NCBI GenBank assembly: GCA_003245395.1
Contig: QKDF01000025.1
Coordinates: 1 to 6,156 of the forward strand
Origin: Clostridia bacterium
Lineage (GTDB): Bacteria > Bacillota > Clostridia > Oscillospirales > Oscillospiraceae
Direction: 5' to 3'
DNA length: 6,156 nt
A program made the translations under genes and the position numbers. This document shows positions 1 through 5,636 of this stretch, in pieces. The notes under the pieces were generated by a model, which was not told the DNA's origin, searched no databases, and was given only the letters and a program-made list of their open reading frames with translations. The stretch's first letter is position 1; every line of letters starts with the position of its first letter.

Positions 1-2
1 AA

Positions 3-92
3 CTACAATACCATTATGCTGATTCTGGACGCCGTTATTGCGGCGTCCAGAATCTCATCAAAGCGGGCACCATGATCCTGCTGGTGGAATAA
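3..92 (+). CDS. Possible C-terminal end of a plus-strand gene (partial, unidentified)
   Basis: The third plus-strand frame is open from the window edge to a TAA at 90-92 and gives 29 residues ending KAGTMILLVE. The last dozen codons (for example GCG GGC ACC ATG ATC CTG CTG GTG) resemble the GC-rich codon style of the other genes, which is the only positive evidence. Frame 1 is also open from the edge, to a TGA at 73-75, so the frame choice is uncertain. A perfect 14-bp inverted repeat (21-54) lies inside the reading frame, which is unusual for coding sequence. I do not recognise the protein. If real, the gene converges with the minus-strand cluster. Confidence 0.3.
   Translation, partial: LQYHYADSGRRYCGVQNLIKAGTMILLVE
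21..54. repeat. Perfect 14-bp inverted repeat (hairpin)
   Basis: The left arm GATTCTGGACGCCG (21-34) and right arm CGGCGTCCAGAATC (41-54) are exact reverse complements around the 6-base loop TTATTG. No T tract follows on either strand, so it is not a standard intrinsic terminator. Its role is unknown. Confidence 0.85.
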
Positions 93-267
93 CCCCCCCA
101 GATGGCGCTGTCCATCGAGGCTATGTACCGGAGACCGGGTAGGTGGTCTCTACCGGCACAGGACAAGAACTGCTTGCCTCACCCGCCATCAAAAAAACAT
201 ATCTGGGCGGGTGAATCGCTTGTGAAAAGGGCAGTCTCTGTATTGCTTCTCCAATACCATACAAAAG
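93..267. other. Non-coding intergenic stretch with several inverted repeats
   Basis: This is the body of the 316-base stretch without a recognisable complete gene. It starts with a C7 run (93-99) and has an A7 run (191-197). Four inverted repeats can be read directly. GAGACC (131-136) pairs with GGTCTC (145-150). ACTGC (169-173) pairs with GCAGT (231-235). Nested inside that pair, TCACCCGCC (179-187) pairs with GGCGGGTGA (206-214). GTATTG (240-245) pairs with CAATAC (252-257). The short ORFs crossing this region run into the end of the asparaginase gene and look like chance. It may be a structured RNA or a 3' UTR; I cannot match it to a known RNA family. Confidence 0.5.
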
Positions 268-301
268 CAAGCGCCGCGGGGAAAATTCTCCGCGGCGCTT
301 G
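257..301 (-). terminator. Intrinsic terminator after ansA
   Basis: A 12-bp GC-rich stem pairs 268-279 (CAAGCGCCGCGG) with 290-301 (CCGCGGCGCTTG). Read on the minus strand it begins 15 bases past the asparaginase stop and is followed by the T-rich tail GCTTTTGT. The plus-strand tail (TTGTCTCATATTT) is weaker, so the terminator mainly serves ansA, although some two-way function is possible. Confidence 0.8.
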
Positions 302-316
302 TCTCATATTTATGTA

Positions 317-1327
317 TCACTCCTGCGGAACCGCCGGCCAGAGCAGATCTCCGGCCACCGGAGCATAGAACAGCCGCTCGGCCTCCGCGCGGTCTGCTGT
401 CAGACCCAGAATCCACATCAGCTTGGCCACAGCCGCCTCCGTGGTCATGTCATACGCCTCCAGTACGCCGGGTGTCTGCTTGAGCCGATGGCCCACATGA
501 TAGACGCCAAGATCGCTGCCCTCGTTCTGCACCTGGGTCGTCAGCACCACCAGCCGTCCCCGCTCCACCCAGCGCCGAACCACCTCAAAAAAGTCCTCCC
601 GGTGGTTATAGCGGGGCAGGCCGCCTACGCCGAAGGATTCGATGATCAGCGCGTCGTTGCGCTCCAGCAGAAAATTCAGCAGCGCCCGATCCGTACCGGG
701 AATCAGCTTGAGCAGCGCGACCTTCGTATTGAGCTGCTCGTAGAAAGTGGGTCTCTCCGTATAGCTCTGGCGGATATAGGGCAAAAGCACGCCTTCCCGC
801 AAAACACCCAGCAGCGGGTAGTTGATGCTGGAAAACGCCGCGAAGCTGTGGGACCGGGTTTTCTGCGCGCGAGTCCCCAGAATCACCTTGCTGTTGAACA
901 CCAGCGATATGCCAGGCATATCCGACGATGCCACCCGGAATGCGTCCGTCAGGTTCACTTTGGAGTCCGTTGTATCGAACCCGATGGGTTTTTGCGCCCC
1001 TGTGAGGACGATAGGCTTTGGGCTGCCTTGTACCAAATAAGACAGCGCCGCCGCCGTATAGGCCATGGTATCCGTGCCATGCGTGATAACAAAGCCGTCA
1101 TATTCGTCGTAGTGGTTTTTCAGGCACCGCACCATCCGCAGCCAGTGGCGGGGCGCGATATCCGTACTATCCAAGTTCAGAAGCTGAAGGCTCTCCACCC
1201 GGCAAATGCCGGAGATGGCTGGGATGTGCTCCAAGAGCTGCCGGCTGGTTAGCTCCGGCGCAAGACCGTCCTCGGTCACCTGGGATGCAATGGTGCCGCC
1301 CGTACCGATGAGTAACACACGTTTCAT
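317..1327 (-). CDS. ansA: Type I L-asparaginase
   Basis: The product is a 336-residue cytoplasmic enzyme that hydrolyses L-asparagine to aspartate and ammonia. The length matches bacterial type I asparaginases (about 330-340 aa). The first signature is GTGGTIAS at residues 8-15, with the nucleophile expected at Thr12. The second is THGTDTMAY at 82-90, with the catalytic Thr85-Asp86 pair. The substrate-side NLDSTD follows the family pattern at 51-56, and the catalytic lysine is Lys113 in LTGAQKP. No signal peptide is visible, which argues against the secreted type II form. The ATG at 1327 was chosen because the GTGGTIAS strand then sits at the very N-terminus, as usual. Extending the frame to 1519 would add 64 low-complexity residues overlapping the preceding gene. 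The ribosome site is weak: AGGAAA lies 13 bases upstream. The gap to the upstream nuclease gene is 38 bases. A strong terminator follows. Confidence 0.95.
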   Translation of the reverse strand: MKRVLLIGTGGTIASQVTEDGLAPELTSRQLLEHIPAISGICRVESLQLLNLDSTDIAPRHWLRMVRCLKNHYDEYDGFVITHGTDTMAYTAAALSYLVQGSPKPIVLTGAQKPIGFDTTDSKVNLTDAFRVASSDMPGISLVFNSKVILGTRAQKTRSHSFAAFSSINYPLLGVLREGVLLPYIRQSYTERPTFYEQLNTKVALLKLIPGTDRALLNFLLERNDALIIESFGVGGLPRYNHREDFFEVVRRWVERGRLVVLTTQVQNEGSDLGVYHVGHRLKQTPGVLEAYDMTTEAAVAKLMWILGLTADRAEAERLFYAPVAGDLLWPAVPQE

Positions 1328-1364
1328 GGATTTTTTCCGCTTTCCTAATAGATTTCCGTTATTA

Positions 1365-1373
1365 ATTATACCA
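1365..1373 (-). promoter_or_regulatory. Putative extended -10 promoter for ansA
   Basis: The minus strand reads TGGTATAAT, a consensus -10 hexamer (1365-1370) with the TGn extension (1371-1373). No good -35 lies 16-18 bases upstream, as is common for extended -10 promoters. The hexamer contains the TAA stop (1366-1368) of the upstream gene. Initiation near 1358 would give a leader of about 30 bases. Confidence 0.55.
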
Positions 1374-2463
1374 TATCCCGATGATCTAGGGCTGCAAGGC
1401 CAAAACGAACCGCCTGCGAAATGGTCTCCCGCTCTTCCTCGCTCCCGGCCTTTTCCAATTGGGCGCGCAGGCGGCGCAGAAACAGCCCCCGCAGGGAATC
1501 CTCTCCTGCCCGAGCCCACACATCCTCGCGGATGCGGGTCAAATCCCGCAGCTCCAACGCATAAAACCGGTCCGAAAGCGCCGTTTCCAGCGCAGCCAGA
1601 TTCACACCACGTTCATCCGTCTCCCCCGTGAGCAGAATGCGGTAAAGATCACTCGCCGTACTCTCGGGCAGCACAGCCTCGATGGCCTGCTGGGGATCTC
1701 GCCCCGTCACATCGGTCTCCATAATCTCATATCGCCGCCGGGCCAGAGGGAGAACCTCCAGTTCCACGGCGCCGGAGTCACTCACCGTGCCCAGATAACA
1801 GCCTTTTTCGCCCAGCTCATCAAAGCCCCGGCCCTCCGGGCAGCCCGGATAGGCCCACGCCGTCCCGCCCACCCTCTGGAGGCCCGACGCGGCGTGGACA
1901 TGTCCCAGCGCCAGATAGGTCAGGCCGCTGGCAGCGATCTCCTCATTTGTAATGGAGTTATAGCGCCCGCCGGCCCCGTTCACATCGGCATGGAGCACCA
2001 TCAGATGCACGCACCCATCCGCCGGCACCGCAAAACCTGTCAGCAGGCTTTGGGTCTGTTCGGGGGCTGTAAAAGCAGCACCGTGTACCACACAGTTTAG
2101 GTCAGGTACTTCTACACTCTCGATCTCCCCGGTTCGGAAAATATGGACGTTGTCCGGCCAGCTCTCTGTGGCATAGGGGCTGCCGGGCGCATACCAGTCA
2201 TGGTTTCCGGGTGCGATAAACACCCGCACCTCCATTTCCCCCAACGCCCGGGCAAGCGTTTCAATCGTCTCCCGGTAAACTTCGGCACTGTCAAACAGGT
2301 CGCCGGAGAGCAGAACCAGCTTTGCTTCCCGCTGACGCGCACAATTGGACAGCCGGGCAGCCAGTTCCCGGCTCTCCTGCCGACGCCGAACCGCCTGACT
2401 GGGACTCAGCGCCCGAAAAGGGCTGTCCAGGTGAAAATCAGACGCATGAATAAAGTGAAACAT
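1366..2463 (-). CDS. YhaO/SbcD-like metallophosphoesterase, putative DNA repair exonuclease
   Basis: This 365-residue protein has the calcineurin-like phosphoesterase fold of Mre11/SbcD nucleases. The metal-binding motifs appear in order: DFHLD (Asp9, His11), GDLFD (54-58), GNHDW (86-90), LHAD (His158) and GHVHA (His188, His190). The N-terminal FIHASDFHLDSPFRAL pattern resembles the YhaO branch rather than E. coli SbcD. Family members are Mn-dependent DNA nucleases, usually working with an SbcC/YhaN-type ATPase. Residues from about 235 to the end would form the capping/partner region. The start at 2463 has a GAGGT ribosome site 7 bases upstream. It lies 37 bases after the deacylase gene and 38 before ansA, so it is probably co-transcribed. 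No ATPase partner gene is in the window. The fold is certain; the DNA substrate is inferred from the family. Confidence 0.88.
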   Translation of the reverse strand: MFHFIHASDFHLDSPFRALSPSQAVRRRQESRELAARLSNCARQREAKLVLLSGDLFDSAEVYRETIETLARALGEMEVRVFIAPGNHDWYAPGSPYATESWPDNVHIFRTGEIESVEVPDLNCVVHGAAFTAPEQTQSLLTGFAVPADGCVHLMVLHADVNGAGGRYNSITNEEIAASGLTYLALGHVHAASGLQRVGGTAWAYPGCPEGRGFDELGEKGCYLGTVSDSGAVELEVLPLARRRYEIMETDVTGRDPQQAIEAVLPESTASDLYRILLTGETDERGVNLAALETALSDRFYALELRDLTRIREDVWARAGEDSLRGLFLRRLRAQLEKAGSEEERETISQAVRFGLAALDHRDMV

Positions 2464-2500
2464 CGCAGACCTCAGCTTTCAGATGGTTTCAGCGCGGTAT

Positions 2501-2992
2501 TCAGACAGCCGCCTGTACTTCCTCCGGTCGCCAGCCCTTGCACACATCAACCCAGGAACCGCCGGAGTACCGCTCCAGTTCCTCCATGGTCATTTCAATC
2601 GCGCTGTTGCTGCTGCCGGCGGCGGGATAGACGGTGTCAAACCGCTTGAGAGACTCGTCCAGATAAATCTCTACGCCTTCCTTGACGGCAAAGGGGCATA
2701 CGCCGCCCACGGCATGACCCACCAGAGTCGCCGCCTCGTCATGGCTGAGCATGGATGCCTTCCCGCCGAAGCGGTCCTTATAGCGGCGATTCTCCACCTT
2801 GGCATCGCCGGCACAGACTACCAGAATCACCCTCTCCCCCAGCTTAAAGCTCAGGGTTTTGGCGATCCGTGCCCCATCCACACCCAGCGCCTGGGCCGCC
2901 AGATCCACCGTGGCGGAGGAGACATCAAACTCCTGAATGCGGTCGGCAATTCCCTGTTCGGCAAAATATTCTCTGACTCTCTCAATTGACAT
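2501..2992 (-). CDS. YbaK/EbsC-family aminoacyl-tRNA deacylase
   Basis: The 163-residue protein matches the YbaK/EbsC/ProX superfamily in length and layout. These small cytoplasmic enzymes clear mischarged tRNAs, for example Cys-tRNAPro or Ala-tRNAPro, by hydrolysing the aminoacyl ester. Recognisable parts are a short N-terminal helix, the segment ARIAKTLSFK (41-50) whose Lys45 matches the essential YbaK lysine, AGDAKVE (61-67), the glycine-rich loop GGVCPF (96-101), and VYPAAGSSNSAIEM (121-134) near the C-terminus. The amino acid it edits cannot be told from sequence alone. The ATG at 2992 has a GAGAGGA ribosome site about 7 bases upstream. It lies 30 bases after ymdB and 37 before the nuclease gene, so it is very likely in the same transcript. 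Confidence 0.92.
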   Translation of the reverse strand: MSIERVREYFAEQGIADRIQEFDVSSATVDLAAQALGVDGARIAKTLSFKLGERVILVVCAGDAKVENRRYKDRFGGKASMLSHDEAATLVGHAVGGVCPFAVKEGVEIYLDESLKRFDTVYPAAGSSNSAIEMTMEELERYSGGSWVDVCKGWRPEEVQAAV

Positions 2993-3022
2993 GACTTTAT
3001 CCTCTCTTTTGTAAGTTCTTTT

Positions 3023-3796
3023 TCATCGGATATCGATACGCTCCACGCCGGTACACAGTCCGGTGCTGTTGTCCAGTGTAAAAATGGCGCCCTGCAGCTT
3101 ACAGGGACCGTCGGGAACCTGATAGCGGCCCGGCAGTCCGCCCAAAAACATCTCGACGGACTGTTCCGGACGGATACCCAGAACGGATTCCACCGGTCCG
3201 GTCATACCCAGATCGGTGAGATAGCCGGTGCCTTTGGGATATACCCGTTCGTCGGCCGTGGGCACATGGGTATGGGTTCCCCACAGGGCAGAGATGCGCC
3301 CATCCAGATAATAACCCATCGCCAGCTTTTCGCTGGTGGCTTCGGCATGGAAATCCACCAGTGTGAAAGTGGCCTTTTCCCCGGCCAGGAGTTTATCCAT
3401 GGTGGTAAAGGGATTTTCCGCATTGAAGTTCAGATCGCAGCGCCCGATGAGATTCACCACCCGCACCCGGAAGGCCCCCAGATCATAGACACCGTGTCCA
3501 CGCCCCGGCGCCCGTCCGGTAAAATTGGCCGGACGAAGAATATAGGGCGTGTCGTCCAGAAAATCGGCAATTTGCGGCTTGCCGAAAGTATGGTTCCCAA
3601 GCGTGATCACATCGGCTCCCGCGTCATAGATCCGCCGGGCCTGATCTGGTGTCAGCCCCACGGTGGCGGCGTTCTCCCCATTGACCACGGTAAAAGCGAT
3701 CTGCTTGAGCTTTTGCAGGGGGCGGAGACGGCGCTCCAGATGCGCAAGCCCCTGCTCGCCCACCACATCACCGACTGCCAGTATATGATAGTCCAT
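3023..3796 (-). CDS. ymdB: YmdB-type metallophosphoesterase (2',3'-cyclic nucleotide phosphodiesterase)
   Basis: The 257-residue protein belongs to the TIGR00282/YmdB family of dinuclear metal phosphodiesterases. In Bacillus subtilis, YmdB cleaves 2',3'-cyclic nucleotides and influences biofilm and motility decisions. Metal and catalytic residues are visible: Asp10 in GDVVG, Glu41-Asn42 in NGENAA, Asn68-His69 in GNHT, His150 in DFHAE, and His175/His177 in GTHTHV. The segments ATSEKLAMGYYLDGR and GYLTDLGMTGP are also typical of the family. Residue 72 is Gly in GNHTFGK, where I recall GNHTWDK in B. subtilis YmdB. The start at 3796 has GGGAG 6 bases upstream and a promoter about 30-60 bases upstream. 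The neighbour rny is the conserved partner in Firmicutes, but here a terminator separates the two. Confidence 0.93.
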   Translation of the reverse strand: MDYHILAVGDVVGEQGLAHLERRLRPLQKLKQIAFTVVNGENAATVGLTPDQARRIYDAGADVITLGNHTFGKPQIADFLDDTPYILRPANFTGRAPGRGHGVYDLGAFRVRVVNLIGRCDLNFNAENPFTTMDKLLAGEKATFTLVDFHAEATSEKLAMGYYLDGRISALWGTHTHVPTADERVYPKGTGYLTDLGMTGPVESVLGIRPEQSVEMFLGGLPGRYQVPDGPCKLQGAIFTLDNSTGLCTGVERIDIR

Positions 3797-3827
3797 CTGT
3801 ATCTCCCGTCTATTGCAGTTTCTCTTT

Positions 3828-3855
3828 AGTATACCAAGTTTGCCGCGGTTTGCAA
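3828..3855 (-). promoter_or_regulatory. Putative promoter for ymdB and the downstream genes
   Basis: On the minus strand the -35 is TTGCAA (3850-3855), the spacer is 16 bases, and the -10 is TATACT (3828-3833) preceded by TGG, giving an extended -10. The expected start is near 3821, which leaves about 25 bases to the ymdB ATG. It lies just after the rny terminator. Confidence 0.7.
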
Positions 3856-3864
3856 CGGCAGATC

Positions 3865-3893
3865 AAAAAAAGGGAGGGCTAAAGCCCTCCCTT
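3865..3893 (-). terminator. Intrinsic terminator after rny
   Basis: On the minus strand AAGGGAGGGC (3893-3884) pairs with GCCCTCCCTT (3879-3870) around a 4-base loop and runs directly into seven T residues (3871-3865). It begins 7 bases after the rny stop codon. This is a textbook Rho-independent terminator. Confidence 0.93.
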
Positions 3894-3899
3894 CAGTGC

Positions 3900-5444
3900 T
3901 TATTTCGCGTATTCGACCACTTTGGTCTCGCGGAGCACATGAACCTTGATCTGACCCGGGTACTCCATTTCTTCTTCAATCTTCTTGGCCAGATTGCGGG
4001 CAAGAATGACCATCTCGTCTTCGGAGACCTGCTCAGGCTTGACCATTACGCGAACCTCGCGGCCCGCCTGAATGGCAAAGGACTTATCCACACCGGGATA
4101 AGAACTCGTGATGGTTTCCAGCTGCTCCAGACGCTTGATGTAGTTCTCCAGATTCTCGCGCCGGGCGCCGGGACGGGCCGCAGAAATTGCGTCTGCCGCC
4201 TGCACCAGACAGGCCACGATGGTCCGGGGTTCCACATCGTTGTGATGCGCCTCGATGGCGTGGATAATCTCTTCTTTTTCCTTGTATTTGCGGGCAAATT
4301 CCACACCCAGGGCCACGTGCGTGCCTTCCATCTCATGGTCTACGGACTTGCCGATGTCGTGCAGCAGTCCCGCGCGCTTGGCAGCCTGAACATCCACACC
4401 CAGCTCGGAAGCCATCATACCGGCGATATGAGCCACCTCGATGGAGTGCTGCAGCACGTTTTGACCATAGCTGGTGCGGTAGTGCAGACGGCCGAGCATC
4501 TTCACCAGTTCCGGATGCAGATTGCGTACGCCGGTTTCAAACACAGCGCGCTCACCTTCAGACTTAATAACGGCGTCTACCTCACGGCGGGCCTTCTCGA
4601 CCATTTCCTCAATGTGGGTGGGATGGATGCGCCCGTCGGCGATCAGCTTTTCCAGAGCCAGTCGGGCAATCTCCCGGCGCACAGGCTCAAAGCAGGATAC
4701 CGTGATGGCCTCCGGTGTATCGTCGATGATCAGATCCACGCCGGTCAGCGTCTCGATGGCGCGGATATTGCGGCCCTCACGGCCAATGATGCGGCCCTTC
4801 ATCTCGTCATTGGGCAGGGGTACCACACTGACGGTCATCTCGGCCACGGAATCGGCGGCACAGCGCTGAATTGCCTGCGCCACGACTTCCCGTGCACGCG
4901 CGTCGCTTTCTTCCTTCATGCGGGACTCGACTTCTTTGATTTTAAGGGCGACCTCGTGGGTCACTTCGTTCTCCACCTGGGCAATCAGATAGTCTTTTGC
5001 CTGGTCGGCGGTAAAGCCGGAGATGCGCTCAAGCATCTCCATCTGGCCGCGCTTGATGGACTTGATCTCCTCGGTTTCCTTGTCGGCTTGGGCGTGCTTC
5101 TGTGCAAGAGCCTCTTCCTTCTTCTCCATGGATTCGGTCTTGCGGTCAATATTTTCCTCTTTTTGCTGCAGCCGGTTTTCCTGCCGCTGCAATTCGGCTC
5201 TGCGCTCTTTTACTTCCTTCTCATACTCGCTGCGGTTTTTCAGGATCTCTTCCTTTGCTTCCAACAGGGCCTCGCGCTTCTTGGATTCGGCGCTCTTAAT
5301 GGCCTCGTTGACAATACGCTTTCCTTCTTCTTCTGCGCTTGAGATTTCCTTTTCAGATACGTTTTTCCGGTAGCGAATACCGAGAGGGAAACAGACAGCG
5401 CCGCCAATCAGCAGCCCAATCAGGCCGGTGACGGCTTCTAACAT
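3900..5444 (-). CDS. rny: Ribonuclease Y, membrane-anchored endoribonuclease
   Basis: The 514-residue protein is full length for RNase Y (B. subtilis Rny is 520). This enzyme starts mRNA decay in many Gram-positive bacteria by endonucleolytic cleavage of 5'-monophosphorylated RNAs. Domains in order: an N-terminal membrane anchor (about 3-22), a long charged coiled coil (about 30-195), a KH RNA-binding domain with the [12 protein letters not shown] loop (217-228), an HD hydrolase domain with the HD pair His362-Asp363 in LLHDIGK, and a C-terminal region of about 95 residues ending VVEYAK. The ATG at 5444 puts the anchor at the extreme N-terminus and has AGGAGG 9 bases upstream. A near-consensus promoter and a roughly 97-base structured leader precede it; a strong terminator follows. 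Being anchored, it should act at the inner face of the membrane. Confidence 0.98.
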   Translation of the reverse strand: MLEAVTGLIGLLIGGAVCFPLGIRYRKNVSEKEISSAEEEGKRIVNEAIKSAESKKREALLEAKEEILKNRSEYEKEVKERRAELQRQENRLQQKEENIDRKTESMEKKEEALAQKHAQADKETEEIKSIKRGQMEMLERISGFTADQAKDYLIAQVENEVTHEVALKIKEVESRMKEESDARAREVVAQAIQRCAADSVAEMTVSVVPLPNDEMKGRIIGREGRNIRAIETLTGVDLIIDDTPEAITVSCFEPVRREIARLALEKLIADGRIHPTHIEEMVEKARREVDAVIKSEGERAVFETGVRNLHPELVKMLGRLHYRTSYGQNVLQHSIEVAHIAGMMASELGVDVQAAKRAGLLHDIGKSVDHEMEGTHVALGVEFARKYKEKEEIIHAIEAHHNDVEPRTIVACLVQAADAISAARPGARRENLENYIKRLEQLETITSSYPGVDKSFAIQAGREVRVMVKPEQVSEDEMVILARNLAKKIEEEMEYPGQIKVHVLRETKVVEYAK

Positions 5445-5541
5445 GTCAGTTTACCTCCTGCTTTTTTATTGGTTCCACGGAGCCTTGGCCCGTGAGTCTG
5501 GAAAATCAGAGGCAACCCCTATTGCCTCATGATAATAATCC
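5445..5541 (-). promoter_or_regulatory. 5' leader of rny with two hairpins
   Basis: The predicted leader from about 5541 to the start codon has two inverted repeats. GAGGCAA/TTGCCTC (5509-5515 with 5522-5528) forms a 7-bp stem with a 6-base loop. CACGG/CCGTG (5476-5480 with 5490-5494) can be extended inward by two pairs past one bulged base. Neither is followed by a T run, so they are not obvious attenuators. AGGAGG lies 9 bases before the ATG. Confidence 0.5.
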
Positions 5542-5547
5542 GTTTTT

Positions 5548-5576
5548 AGTTTAATCGTTTCACTCTCTGCTGTCAA
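5548..5576 (-). promoter_or_regulatory. Promoter for rny
   Basis: The minus strand has a perfect -35 TTGACA (5571-5576), a 17-base spacer and the -10 TAAACT (5548-5553), which differs from TATAAT at two positions. This is the pattern of the housekeeping sigma factor (SigA type). Transcription should start near 5541. Confidence 0.85.
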
Positions 5577-5636
5577 GAAAAACCGCTGAAACTTTGGGCC
5601 ACCTTGCATTGGAACTTCGTATCTCCAATAAAGCGG
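5575..5636 (-). terminator. Weak or branched terminator candidate after the amidase gene
   Basis: Directly after the amidase stop, CCGCT (5636-5632) can pair with AGCGG (5587-5583), which is followed at once by TTTTTCTT (5582-5575). Inside it, ATTGGA/TCCAAT (5629-5624 with 5613-5608) forms a second stem with a 10-base loop. The outer pair is short and distant, so terminator activity is uncertain. The T tract runs into the rny -35. Confidence 0.3.

Noticed and set aside
1..75. Frame 1 as the reading frame of a plus-strand gene end (24 codons to a TGA)
   Set aside because: It is open from the edge but ends in codons such as AGA, TCA and CCA that are less typical of this genome's style than those of frame 3. 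Neither frame can be confirmed without upstream sequence.
179..214. Second intrinsic terminator at the TCACCCGCC/GGCGGGTGA repeat
   Set aside because: The A7/T7 run lies in the loop rather than after the stem, and no T run follows either arm, so the geometry does not fit a terminator.
102..368. An 88-codon plus-strand ORF over the non-coding region
   Set aside because: It runs through two hairpins and the ansA terminator and then into the ansA coding end. No ribosome site or recognisable protein feature was seen.
299..1252. A 317-codon plus-strand open frame opposite ansA
   Set aside because: It crosses the ansA terminator and lies opposite a convincing asparaginase. The translation is rich in Arg, His and Gln, typical of antisense to GC-rich genes, and shows no domain.
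1328..1519. N-terminal extension of ansA by 64 residues
   Set aside because: It would overlap the 3' end of the nuclease gene by more than 150 bases, and the added residues are Gly/Arg/Pro-rich with no family match. Asparaginases begin near the GTGGTIAS strand, as from the ATG at 1327.
3813..5342. A 509-codon plus-strand open frame opposite rny
   Set aside because: It is an antisense shadow. rny on the other strand has a full set of RNase Y domains, a promoter, a ribosome site and a terminator; the plus-strand translation has no recognisable domain and starts within the ymdB leader.
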